Of a stretch of 57,205 bases of DNA, positions 7,442 through 19,534 are shown one piece after another. The notes under the pieces are model-generated. The model was not told the DNA's origin, ran no database searches, and saw only the letters and a program-made list of their open reading frames with translations. The position numbers and the translations under genes were made by a program. Every line of letters begins with the position of its first letter. The first letter of the stretch is position 1. Origin of the DNA: Polyangiaceae bacterium (GTDB taxonomy: Bacteria; Myxococcota_A; Polyangia; Polyangiales; Polyangiaceae); contig JAFGBI010000350.1 in assembly GCA_016933275.1 (NCBI GenBank), forward strand, positions 1 to 57,205, in the 5' to 3' direction.

Positions 7442-10165
7442 GTGACGGCGAGCTCCCGCGAACTCTTCGAGCTCTTCCTCGCCCTCGCGCCGCCTCGCCT
7501 GGCGGCCGCCCGCCTCGGGCTCGACCTGGAGCTCGGCGAACGGGGACCCGCCCTGGTAGCAGCGCTGGTACCGCTCGCCGTAGACGCGACGCTGCTCGGC
7601 GCCGAGGGCGTCGCCGCGCTCGCCCGGGCGGCAGCGGCGGGGGCCGACGCCCCGCGGGGGCTCGTGGAGGCCGCCCTCGCCACCCTCGAGACGGCCTGCG
7701 AAGCGCTCGGCCACGGTGATGCGTCGGGAGCTCGCGTCGACGAGTCCGCGCTGCTCGCCCAGGCCGAGGTCCTCCGCGCGCGCCACGCCCCCGGCGCGCC
7801 ACGCCCCCCGCCGCCGGACGGCGCCGCGGTCGACCCGCGACCGCGGCCACCTTCCGTCCCCCTCGCCAAGGATGCGACCGCTCCCGCGCGTGCGACGGAC
7901 ACCGACCGGTCGCTCGAGGAGGCCGGCGAGAGCGCGTGGGAGCCCACCCTCGCCGATGACATGATCGCGGCCTTCCTCGACGAATGCGGAGAGCGGCTAG
8001 ATGGACTCGGGGAGCGGCTCCTCGAGCTCGAGGAGCGCAGCTCCGACCGCGAGCTGGTGAGCGCGGTGTTCCGTGACCTCCACACCCTGAAGGGGTCGAG
8101 CGCCTTCGCGGGACTGAAGAAGATGAACCGCGTCGCGCACCTCGCCGAGGACCTCATCGGTGAGCTCCGCGATGGCAAGCGCCAGGCCGATCGCCGGCTC
8201 ATCGACCTCCTGCTCGAGACCCTCGACGTGCTCCGCACGATCCTCGATTGCGCCCGCGCTCGGCGACCGATCGACGTGGACGTGAGCGACCTCGTGCGCC
8301 GACTGCGCGACCCGAACCTCGCTCCCGCAGCGCCCCCCTCGAGCACGCGCCAGTCCCCGCCGCCCGTGGGGTCGGCGGAGCCGGCGAGACAGACGTCGGC
8401 GCCGCCTCCGGCTGGCAGCGCGACCGCGACCCAGGCCACCCTCCGCATCGATTTCGCCAAGGTCGATCTCCTGATGAACCTGGTCGGCGAGGCGGTGCTC
8501 TCTCGCGGGCGGCTCGCCGCCGCGGTCGAGGCCCAAGGGGGCCTCCTGCGCGAGGTCGTGCAGACGCGGCACCGCCTGCACGCGGCCGTGGTCGCCGCGG
8601 GCAGCGCCGAAGCGGACCGGCGCAGCCCGACCAGTATCGCGCTCGAGGACCTGCAGCGGATCGAGCGGGTCTTGCACGAGTCCTACGACGACCTCGACAG
8701 CGGGCTCGGCGGACTCACGCTCGCGGTCTCTCAGCTCCGCGACCAGGTGATGAAGCTTCGCATGGTGCCCATCGCCCGGCTCTTCACCAAGTACCAGCGC
8801 ACCGTTCGCGAGCTATCGAACAAGCTCGGCAAGGAGGTCAAGGTCGAGCTCGCCGGCGCCGAGACGGAGCTCGACAAGGTGCTCGTCGAGCGGCTCGAGG
8901 ATCCGCTCCTGCACCTGGTACGAAACGCCGTGGACCATGGGATCGAGCTGCCGGAGGAGCGGGCCATGGCCCAGAAGCCGCGGACCGGCACCGTGCGGCT
9001 CACGGCCGCCCAACGCGGGGGCCAGATCCTCGTGACCATCGAGGACGATGGCGCGGGGCTCGACGCGGCGAAGCTCGCCGCCAAGGCGGTGGAGAAGGGC
9101 CTGCTCCGACCGGACGAGGCGGCCGCGCTCGCGGAACCGGAGGCGTTCGCCCTCATCTTCCGGCCAGGATTCTCCACCGCCACCCAGATCTCGGACGTCT
9201 CGGGGCGGGGCGTCGGGATGGACGTGGTGCGCGACGCGGTGGGAAAGCTCAAGGGCGCCATCCACGTCGATTCCCGCGTCGGCCGGGGGACGCGGCTCGA
9301 GCTCCGGCTCCCGCTCACGCTCGCCATCACCCAGGTCCTCGCCGCCCGCGTGGGGAGCGAGCTGGTCGCCCTGCCGCTCGACTCGGTCGTGAGCGCGCAG
9401 CAGGCGCCGGGCTCCTTCGAGGTGATCGGCGAAGGGGCGTTCCTCCGTCTCGGCGACGAGCTGGTTCCGGTGCTCGACCTGGCCGCGCTCCTGGGCCTCG
9501 ACCGCGACGCCGACATCGGCGATCTGACCGACTCGAGCGTCGTCATCGTGGAGGTCGGCACCGACCGGCTCGGGCTCTTGGTGCGGCAGGTCCTGGGGCG
9601 CCACGACGTGGTGATCAAGTCCCTCGGCCCGCTGCTCTCGGCCGCCCCCTGCGCCGCCGGTGCCACCGTGATCGGCGACCGCGTGCTGCTCGTGGTCGAC
9701 CTCGCCGATATCGCGACGCGAGCCCGGCAGCCGGCCGCCGCAGCAGGGCTCGCCGCCCGGGCTCGGCCGAAGGCCACGGCCCGCGCGCGGGTGCTGATCG
9801 CCGAGGATAGCGACGTGATCCGGGAGACCATCCGCCGCGAGCTCACCGAGGCGGGGTTCGAGGTCCGGGCGACACGCGACGGCACCGAGGCGCTGGCCAT
9901 CGCGCGGCGGGAGCTCTTCGACGCCGTGTCCACCGATGTGATGATGCCGGGGATGGATGGTTACGACCTGACGCGAGCCCTCCGCACCGACCCACGGTAC
10001 GCGCACGTGCCCATCGTGATGGTGACGAGCAAGGACGCGCGCATCGACGCGCTCCGTGGCTACGACGCGGGCGCGGATGCCTATTTGACCAAGCCATCCG
10101 ACGCTGGCGTCCTGATCCGAACCATCGACGGGCTGCTCGCCAAGCTTCGCACACCGGGGACCTGA
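7442..10165 (+). CDS. Orphan CheA-type hybrid histidine kinase
   Basis: A 907-residue protein. It has an N-terminal helical region of about 115 residues with no obvious phosphoacceptor, a Pro-rich linker, and an HPt domain with phosphoacceptor His214 (DLHTLKGSSAF). These are followed by a CheA dimerisation domain (IDFAKVDLLMNLVGEAVLSRGRL, near 340) and a CheA ATPase domain with N-box HLVRNAVDHGIE near 490, DDGAG, and SGRGVGMDVV. Then come a CheW-like domain and a C-terminal receiver with Asp832 (DVMMPGMDGYDL) and a KP motif near the end. This is the FrzE-like layout of myxobacterial chemosensory kinases. No cheW, methyltransferase or receptor gene is adjacent, so its inputs must be encoded elsewhere. 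The start is a GTG. Confidence 0.92.
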   Translation: MTASSRELFELFLALAPPRLAAARLGLDLELGERGPALVAALVPLAVDATLLGAEGVAALARAAAAGADAPRGLVEAALATLETACEALGHGDASGARVDESALLAQAEVLRARHAPGAPRPPPPDGAAVDPRPRPPSVPLAKDATAPARATDTDRSLEEAGESAWEPTLADDMIAAFLDECGERLDGLGERLLELEERSSDRELVSAVFRDLHTLKGSSAFAGLKKMNRVAHLAEDLIGELRDGKRQADRRLIDLLLETLDVLRTILDCARARRPIDVDVSDLVRRLRDPNLAPAAPPSSTRQSPPPVGSAEPARQTSAPPPAGSATATQATLRIDFAKVDLLMNLVGEAVLSRGRLAAAVEAQGGLLREVVQTRHRLHAAVVAAGSAEADRRSPTSIALEDLQRIERVLHESYDDLDSGLGGLTLAVSQLRDQVMKLRMVPIARLFTKYQRTVRELSNKLGKEVKVELAGAETELDKVLVERLEDPLLHLVRNAVDHGIELPEERAMAQKPRTGTVRLTAAQRGGQILVTIEDDGAGLDAAKLAAKAVEKGLLRPDEAAALAEPEAFALIFRPGFSTATQISDVSGRGVGMDVVRDAVGKLKGAIHVDSRVGRGTRLELRLPLTLAITQVLAARVGSELVALPLDSVVSAQQAPGSFEVIGEGAFLRLGDELVPVLDLAALLGLDRDADIGDLTDSSVVIVEVGTDRLGLLVRQVLGRHDVVIKSLGPLLSAAPCAAGATVIGDRVLLVVDLADIATRARQPAAAAGLAARARPKATARARVLIAEDSDVIRETIRRELTEAGFEVRATRDGTEALAIARRELFDAVSTDVMMPGMDGYDLTRALRTDPRYAHVPIVMVTSKDARIDALRGYDAGADAYLTKPSDAGVLIRTIDGLLAKLRTPGT

Positions 10166-10249
10166 ACGATTGCCGCGCGATCCCGCGCGGACCGTTCGAC
10201 GTTCCGCCACCCGAGCGCCGTTTGCCCGAACTCCCCCCGCCCACCGGCA

Positions 10250-10295
10250 GAAATCGGCTCTTCACAAACGCGGGCCGCGTCGGCTAGGGTCCCTC
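10250..10295 (+). promoter_or_regulatory. Possible sigma70-like promoter for metK
   Basis: TTCACA near 10261 and TAGGGT 18 bases later resemble -35 and -10 boxes and would give a leader of about 85 bases before the metK ATG. The match is by eye only. Confidence 0.3.
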
Positions 10296-10330
10296 ACCCT
10301 CGTGGGGTGCGGTGCGCGCTGCGCAGCCGG

Positions 10331-10349
10331 CGACCCGCGAGATGGGTCG
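10331..10349 (+). promoter_or_regulatory. Hairpin in the metK leader
   Basis: CGACCC (10331-10336) pairs perfectly with GGGTCG (10344-10349), loop of seven, ending 26 bases before the metK ATG and just before its GGGAG site. I could not match the leader to a SAM riboswitch consensus, but a structured leader before metK deserves a covariance test. Confidence 0.3.
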
Positions 10350-10375
10350 AATCCGAACCCCCCCGGGAGCACTCC

Positions 10376-11860
10376 ATGAGCCGATACCTCTTCACGTCCG
10401 AATCCGTCAGCGAAGGCCATCCCGACAAGATGTGCGATCAGATCTCCGACGCCGTGCTCGACGCGGCGCTCAAGGAGGATCCTCGCAGCCGCGTCGCCTG
10501 CGAGACGCTCTGCAAGACGGGTTTCGTGATCATCGCCGGGGAGATAACGACGAAGGCACAGCTCAATTTCGGCCCCATCGCCCGCGAGGTCATCAGGGAC
10601 ATCGGCTACACGGGCTCGGAGATGGGCTTCGACGCCGAGACCTGCGGCATCCAGGTCGCCGTCGAGCCGCAGTCGGCCGACATCTCCCAGGGCGTAACGG
10701 AAGGCGCTGGCCTCTTCAAGGAGCAGGGCGCTGGCGACCAGGGGATGATGTTCGGCTACGCCTGCGATGAGACGCCGGAGCTGATGCCGGCCCCGATCAT
10801 GTACTCCCACGCCCTGTTGCGAGAGCTGGCGCGCCTCCGCAAGACCGGCAAGCTCCCCTGGGCGCGACCGGACAGCAAGAGCCAGGTGACCATCGAGTAC
10901 GAGGATGGCGTGCCCAAGCGGATCGAGACGGTCATTATCTCGACCCAGCATTCGCCGGACGTGAGCCACTCGGAGATCCAGGAGGAGGTGGTCGAACAGG
11001 TCATCAAGAGGGTCCTCAAGCGGAGCCTGCTGGCGGACGCCAAGTTCTTCGTGAACCCCACGGGGCGCTTCGTGATCGGCGGCCCCTTCGGCGACTCCGG
11101 CCTGACCGGTCGCAAGATCATCGTCGACACCTACGGCGGCATGGGTCACCACGGTGGCGGCGCGTTCAGCGGCAAGGATCCGTCGAAGGTCGATCGCTCG
11201 GCCACCTACTACGCGCGCTACGTCGCCAAGAACATCGTCGCGGCAGAACTGGCGCGCCGCTGCGAGGTCCAGCTCGCCTACGCGATCGGCATCGCGCAGC
11301 CGGTGAGCGTGCTCGTCAACACGTTCGGCACCGGCGTGGTCGACGAGGAGCGGCTCACCAAGTACGTGATGGAAAACTTCGACATGCGCCCCAAGGCGCT
11401 GATCGAGGAGCTCGACCTCCTGCGGCCCATCTATCGGGACACCGCCGCCTACGGCCACTTCGGCCGCAAGGAGTTCAGCTGGGAGCGCACGGACCGGGCG
11501 CAGCAGATGGCCGCCGAGCTGCTCGGAAAACGGATCCGTGGCACCAAGACCACGGCGGCGAAGGAGGCAGCCCCGGCGCCCGCGCCTGCCAAGGACCGCC
11601 GCCCTGGCCGTGCCCAGCCGGCCCCAACGGCAGCGGCCGCACCGGCGGTGCCCGCCCGCAAGACCCGGCGCACCGCGGCAATCGCCGCCCCGCCAGCGCC
11701 TGCCCCCAGCGCACGGAAGGCACCGGCACCACGAAAGGCACGGACCGCACGGACCGCACCGGTGGCACCGACAGCTCCTGCGACAACCAAGCCCCGGCGA
11801 GCACCGACGCCCGTGACGCCAGCGAAGCGCTCCGCACCGGCGAAGCGCCGTCGCCGCTGA
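10376..11860 (+). CDS. metK: MetK, S-adenosylmethionine synthetase with H1-like C-terminal tail
   Basis: A 494-residue protein that makes SAM from methionine and ATP. The core (residues 1 to about 388) has the family motifs: [13 protein letters not shown] at the N-terminus, [12 protein letters not shown], the [16 protein letters not shown] phosphate-binding loop, and the end motif YGHFGR. Normal MetK stops at about 385-400 residues. Here roughly 105 more residues of Ala/Pro/Lys/Arg-rich sequence follow, rich in PAP, TAP and AKR repeats, resembling a histone H1 or AlgP tail. The ATG at 10376 has GGGAG upstream; the open frame extends further but lacks family similarity. Confidence 0.95.
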   Translation: MSRYLFTSESVSEGHPDKMCDQISDAVLDAALKEDPRSRVACETLCKTGFVIIAGEITTKAQLNFGPIAREVIRDIGYTGSEMGFDAETCGIQVAVEPQSADISQGVTEGAGLFKEQGAGDQGMMFGYACDETPELMPAPIMYSHALLRELARLRKTGKLPWARPDSKSQVTIEYEDGVPKRIETVIISTQHSPDVSHSEIQEEVVEQVIKRVLKRSLLADAKFFVNPTGRFVIGGPFGDSGLTGRKIIVDTYGGMGHHGGGAFSGKDPSKVDRSATYYARYVAKNIVAAELARRCEVQLAYAIGIAQPVSVLVNTFGTGVVDEERLTKYVMENFDMRPKALIEELDLLRPIYRDTAAYGHFGRKEFSWERTDRAQQMAAELLGKRIRGTKTTAAKEAAPAPAPAKDRRPGRAQPAPTAAAAPAVPARKTRRTAAIAAPPAPAPSARKAPAPRKARTARTAPVAPTAPATTKPRRAPTPVTPAKRSAPAKRRRR

Positions 11861-11866
11861 GCCCGG

Positions 11867-11930
11867 GACTCCACCGAACCGGAGTCTCGCGAGCCTGGTC
11901 CGGACCCACCACCGGGTGGCGGGCTCGGAC
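11867..11930. other. Inverted repeats after metK
   Basis: Two hairpins follow the metK stop: GACTCC/GGAGTC (11867-11886) and a longer CGAGCC...GGCTCG structure (about 11889-11926) with an inner ACCC/GGGT pairing. There is no T tract, so termination by these is uncertain. Confidence 0.35.
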
Positions 11931-12030
11931 CGGCGACCTCGCGAGCGCCGATGGCCTCACCAACACCGCTGGCCTCGGAACCCTCGAGCGGACGCGGCCG
12001 GCCAAGCGCGCAGGTCCCTCGCCCCTGGCA

Positions 12031-12141
12031 CCCTGATCGGTGCTCTAGCGGACACAGTTGCGACCGGCTTTCTTCCCGGTAGCTCGCTTCTCGCCGGTCC
12101 GCCCCCGGACGGGTGCTCTAGCGAACACAGTTGCGACCGGC
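12031..12141 (-). repeat. Partial interspersed repeat with duplicated 3' end of the FHA-GGDEF gene
   Basis: A 30-bp segment containing GCTCTAGCG and ACACAGTTGCGACCGG occurs twice, at 12039-12068 and 12112-12141, with one mismatch and a 73-bp period. On the minus strand both copies read AGRNCVR-stop, so the last codons and stop of the FHA-GGDEF gene have been duplicated downstream. GATCGGTGCTCTAG at 12034-12047 is the outer end of the CTAGAGC-bounded repeat family found elsewhere in the window. Confidence 0.7.
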
Positions 12142-13020
12142 GCTCTTCGCCTCGTATAGCTGCCGGTCGGCGCGTCGATAAAGCTCCTCGCCGCGCTCGT
12201 CGCTCCCCGCCGCGCGTGCGGCAACGCCGAGGCTGGTCGTGACCGGGATCCGCCGCCCGTCGAAGGAAAACTCGGTCCGCTCGATGGTGACCCGAACGCG
12301 CTCGGCGAGGTGCTGCGCGACGACGAGCTCGGCGTCGGTGAGGAGCACCGCGAACTCCTCGCCGCCAGTTCGCGCGAAGAGCGCATCGGCCCCCACCTCC
12401 CGATCGGACACGGCCGCGGCTTGCCGGAGCACGGCATCGCCAGCGGTGTGACCATGCCGGTCGTTTACCAGCTTGAAGTGGTCGAGATCGAGCACGATGA
12501 GGCTGAGCGGGATCGCTCGGGTGCGGGCCTGCCGGGTGGCCTCCTCGAGGCTCTCGTCGAAGTGCGCGCGGTTCGCCACCCCGGTGAGGCCGTCGTACTT
12601 CATCAGCCGATTCACCTCACGATGGTACTCGGCTTCGACGTTGTCGCCCGCGATGTACTTCAGGATCACATGACCGACCTGCAGGCGATCCCCGTCGTGG
12701 AGCTCCGCGCCGGAGACCCGCCGTTCGTTCACGTAGGTACCGTTGGTGGAACGGAGGTCGACGACCTGGTGCGCAGTGCCGTTCCAGCAGACCCGCGCGT
12801 GCTGCCGGCTCACGCTGTCCGCATCGAGACGCATCGCGCAGCTGGGGCCACGGCCGATGTCGATTTCCCGGTCGACCACGGAGACGTTCTGCCCGATCCG
12901 CGCTCCGGCGATCACGACGAGATACGCCTGCCCGCGCGGCCCCGCCTGCATGATGTGGTCAAGGCTGCGCGCCACCGTAATTTCCCCGGAGGGATGTGGC
13001 GACGGTCCCGACTTCGTCAC
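12118..13020 (-). CDS. FHA-GGDEF protein, probable diguanylate cyclase
   Basis: About 300 residues. The N-terminal FHA domain (GRGPSCAMRLDADSVSRQHARV to STNGTYVN) binds phosphothreonine peptides. The C-terminal GGDEF domain (DGLTGVANRAHFDESL to RTGGEEFAVLL) has the active GGEEF signature for making cyclic di-GMP. A product-inhibition RxxD motif is not evident at the usual place. The start is uncertain: I chose the GTG at 13020, but GTG or ATG codons further down would still keep the FHA domain. The stop TAG is the first bases of a CTAGAGC repeat box. Ser/Thr kinase input through the FHA domain is plausible in this genome. Confidence 0.85.
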   Translation of the reverse strand: MTKSGPSPHPSGEITVARSLDHIMQAGPRGQAYLVVIAGARIGQNVSVVDREIDIGRGPSCAMRLDADSVSRQHARVCWNGTAHQVVDLRSTNGTYVNERRVSGAELHDGDRLQVGHVILKYIAGDNVEAEYHREVNRLMKYDGLTGVANRAHFDESLEEATRQARTRAIPLSLIVLDLDHFKLVNDRHGHTAGDAVLRQAAAVSDREVGADALFARTGGEEFAVLLTDAELVVAQHLAERVRVTIERTEFSFDGRRIPVTTSLGVAARAAGSDERGEELYRRADRQLYEAKSAGRNCVR

Positions 13021-13186
13021 GGAGCGAGAGGATAGCACGAGCGCCGAAACGGAATGAAGGCGCTCGCGCACGGGTCCGCTTTTCGCCACGTCGTTCGGCG
13101 GACGGCTCGGGGGACGAACGCCGAGGCCGCGCCGGCTCGGACGGCGGGCCCCACCCAGCCGTCCGGTTCGGTGCCGCGGCCGCTGG

Positions 13187-14599
<1,413 letters not shown>

Positions 14600-14743
14600 G
14601 ATTGGACTCCTGTACCGGGCTCGGCCGGGTTCGACCTGGTTCACCCCCTCCCCCCCGGTGGCGGAAGGACACGCGAGGAGACGCGAACGGCGAGGCCCCG
14701 CGGACAGCGGGGTCGAGATCGCGGAAAGGAGGCAAACCGAGGC

Positions 14744-16328
<1,585 letters not shown>

Positions 16329-16332
<4 letters not shown>

Positions 16333-18890
16333 GCCACCACTATAGTCAACGGGCAAAGTCCGAGCCGATGCCCCCGCAGAACAGGTCCCACGTCCCGATC
16401 GGCGCCGTCCTGGAGGGGAAGTATCGCGTGACCCGCGAGATCGGCCGTGGGGGCATGGCAGCGGTCTACGAAGCCCACAACGTGGACATCGGCAAGCGGG
16501 TGGCCGTGAAGGTCCTGGCTGCCGAGCTCATCACCTCGCGCGTCGTCCGCGAGCGTTTCATCCGCGAGGCTCGGGCCGCCGCGGCCATTCGGAGCCCGTA
16601 CATCTGCGACGTCTACGACTCGGGCATGTACGAGGAGCGACCATTCTTGGTGATGGAGCTCCTCGAGGGCGAGAGCCTCTATGACATGATGACCCGCGTG
16701 CGGCGCCTGGACATCGCGACGACCCTGCTCGTCACCACCCAGACCTGCAAGGGCCTCATCAAGGCGCACGAGGCCAGGATCATCCACCGGGACCTCAAAC
16801 CCGAGAACATCTTCCTCACCCACAACGAGGAGGGCGGCCTCGTCGCAAAGCTCTTGGATTTCGGTCTCGCCAAGTTCTACGAGCCGACCGGGGGGGATGC
16901 CGCTCAGGCGCGGCTCACCCGGGAAGGCGCGCTGTTCGGCACGCCCGCCTACATGAGCCCGGAGCAGGCCAAGGGTCAGGGCGAGGTCGATCACCGCGCC
17001 GATCTCTGGGCGCTCGGCTGCATCGTCTACGAGTGCCTCACCGGGCGCACGGTGTGGAACGTGGACCAGGGCGTCGCCATGATCCTGGCCCAAATCGCGG
17101 GCGCTCCCCTACCCCGCCCGTCGCGCTACCGGTCGGATCTCCCGCTCGGGTTCGATGGCTGGTTCTTCCGGGCGCTCGATCGCGACGCCACGAAGCGTTT
17201 CCAGACCGCGCGGGAATTCGCCGACTCGCTCACCGAGGTGCTCGAGCCCGGCAAGCCCCGCTCGATCAGCCTCGCCCTCGAGCCAACCCCGCCGCCGGAC
17301 CTCGCCCGCCTCCAGGCCCCGTCGGAAGCGGAGCCGGAGCCACACGAACCGGCGTCGAGCCGCCGCACCCCCCAGGTACTCCCGTCCCCTCGCGACGACG
17401 GGTCGGCGGCCCAGTCACCTCCCCTGGTCGCCATCGCGACGTTGCTCGGCGTGGCCGCGATCGCGCTCGGTGGCTACGCCTACTGGTTTTACGCCCTCCA
17501 CCCGCCCGGCACCGCGACCGACTCGAGCGCTGGCCCCTCGCTCAGCGCGAGCGGCTCCCAGAGCTCCGCGTCACCGCGGCTCGCCCCCATCGAACGCGAG
17601 CCATACGCCCTCCAGATCGGCTCCGCCCAGGAGCGCCTCGCCCGCGGTGAGCGACGGAACGCGCTGAAGATGTTCCGGGAAGCGTTCAACAACGGTGGCT
17701 CCAACGTGGCCCGGTCGCTCCTCTCGCAGGCAACGGTGGCGATCGAACGTAGGGGACCGTGTCTGGTGACGGGGCTGGGGCGACCACGGCCCTTCGACTT
17801 GGACGGTCCCGCCTCGGCGCCCGCGCTGGTCGTGGGCTCCGCAGGTCCGATCCTCGTCTGGGGAGACAATCACCTGGAAGCGAGTCGGGTACAGGCTTTC
17901 TCCGCGCTGCTCGATCCCTCGCTTCGCCGGGTATCCATGATCCGCAACGTCACCCCGGAGACTGGGCTCGCGCGCGGGATGGAGCTGGTCTCGACGGGCA
18001 AGCACCTCGTCCTGTCGTACGTCGATCGTTCCGGCGATCCCGGGGCGTTCGTACGCCTCCTCGAGAACGACGGCCGCATTGGCGGACCTGCCGTGCGCAT
18101 CTCGGGTTCGCTGAAGAACCAGCAGCCGGACCCGGCCATCGCCCGCGCCAGCGACGGCACCTTCTTCGTCGCATGGAACGAGGCCCACGGGCGGGGAACC
18201 GCCGACCTTATGCTCCGCCGCCTGAGCGCCGAACTCGCACCGCTCACCCCCCCCATCCGCCTCACCGCGCTGCGCGGGACCCTCGGCGGCGAGCCGGGGG
18301 CCCACTCGCCCCACCTCACCGTCACCGACGAATCGATCCGCATCGTCTTCACGTTGGAGCGGGGACACCGCCATCAGGTGATGCTGCTCACCGTCGCGCG
18401 GAACGCGCCCGAGCTCGAGCGAGGCGGGCTCGTGCCCACCAAGAAGGACGAGGAGCGAGATCGTGTAGTCGGGCGGCTCGAACCGATGAACGCCGCCGGT
18501 CCGCGGACGACGACCCCCCGCATCGCCTGCAACGTCGAGGGTTGCGTCGTCGCCTGGGACGAGGACAAGACGGGCGCCTTCGCGGCCTTCATCGACGTGG
18601 CCAAGAACCAGAAGCTCTGGCACCGAGCGTTCGCCGTGCGCGGTGCCGGACCGACCGTGGCCAGCAAGGGGGACGTGATGATGATCGCCTGGTACGACCA
18701 GAGCCGGGTGAAGGTCGCCCGCATCCGCCGCGATGGCTTCGGCGACCAGAGCGTGCTCGCGCGAGTGAACGGGTTCCAGCCACCGCCGGCGCTCGCACCT
18801 TCGGCCGTCGCCGGCGAGTGGTTCCTCGGCTGGCGGGATTACGAGGCAGGACACCTCGAGGCATTCGTGGTCAGGGCCAAATGCGACTGA
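16329..18890 (+). CDS. Membrane Ser/Thr protein kinase with extracytoplasmic domain
   Basis: An 853-residue Hanks-type kinase. The kinase domain spans about residues 32-305: glycine loop IGRGGMAAVYEA, Lys61 (VAVKVL), HRDLKPENIF with catalytic Asp155, DFG Asp177, and GTPAYMSPEQ. A Pro/Glu-rich juxtamembrane region follows, then one membrane span (about 365-390, VAIATLLGVAAIALGGYAYW). The remaining 430 residues lie outside the cytoplasm and have repeated strand-rich segments (IARASDGTFFVAWNEAHG, NVEGCVVAWDEDKTG, GDVMMIAWYDQS) suggestive of a beta-propeller sensor. The GTG start is coupled to the upstream stop; the ATG at 16368 is an alternative. Confidence 0.93.
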
Positions 18891-19516
18891 AGCACTCCTC
18901 CTCACCCGCGCCCGTGGCGCCGAACCCCAGCATGGGGCTCGTTTTGCCCCCCCGCAGCACCCTGCGCAAGGCCGGCCTCGCGTCCCCACGAACCCTGCTC
19001 TTCCCGATCGACGTGAGCGACGCCCCCGAGCTCTGGACGACCATCGACGCTTCGCGGTGGCACCTCGAGCGTTGGCTCCCGTGGGTGCCCTACAACGGCT
19101 CCCTGGAGACGACGATGCACTACGCGGAGGCTTCGGCCGCCGACTGGGACGCCGGGCGGGCGCTCCGCTTCTGCATCCGCAGCAATCCCGGGCACGAACT
19201 ACTGGGGGTCGTGGGACTCGACTCTTGCGTGTACCTTCATCGGTCTTGCGAGCTCGGGTACTGGCTCAAGCGGGAGGCGACCGGACGCGGTCTGATGACC
19301 GAGGCGGCCAAGGCGTGCATCGATTTTGCCTTCCGCACCGTGGGGTTCCACCGCATCCGCTGCGCGGCCGGCACCAACAACTACCCGAGCTTGCGGGTCA
19401 TCGGGCGGCTCGGCTTCCGCTTCGAAGGCATCGCCCGGCAGGCGGAGCTCGTGGGCACGCGGTGGCTCGACCACGCCGTGTTCGCACGGCTGGCCGTGGA
19501 CGACCCGCCCCCCTGA
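18881..19516 (+). CDS. GNAT acetyltransferase, RimJ/RimL type
   Basis: About 211 residues, overlapping the end of the kinase gene. The pattern SELGYWLKREATGRGLMTEAAKACIDFAF is the acetyl-CoA-binding motif A of RimJ/RimL enzymes, and NYPSLRVIGRLGFRFEG is the conserved C-terminal motif. These enzymes acetylate protein N-termini (ribosomal proteins in the type members) or small amines. The ATG at 18932 (MGLVLPPR) is an alternative start, since the first 17 residues look unstructured. Confidence 0.88.
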   Translation: MRLKHSSSPAPVAPNPSMGLVLPPRSTLRKAGLASPRTLLFPIDVSDAPELWTTIDASRWHLERWLPWVPYNGSLETTMHYAEASAADWDAGRALRFCIRSNPGHELLGVVGLDSCVYLHRSCELGYWLKREATGRGLMTEAAKACIDFAFRTVGFHRIRCAAGTNNYPSLRVIGRLGFRFEGIARQAELVGTRWLDHAVFARLAVDDPPP

Positions 19517-19534
19517 CGCGTAACCTGGCGTCCC

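Noticed and set aside
10341..10360. tRNA T-arm-like GGGTCGAATCC before metK
   Set aside because: No acceptor, D- or anticodon arms can be drawn around it.
10250..10375. SAM riboswitch upstream of metK
   Set aside because: A hairpin is present, but I could not match the conserved core of any SAM riboswitch class by eye; only the hairpin is reported.
13039..13065. Terminator of glnA (GAGCGCC/GGCGCTC hairpin)
   Set aside because: It lies over 120 bases beyond the stop, has no T tract, and overlaps the start of the FHA-GGDEF gene.
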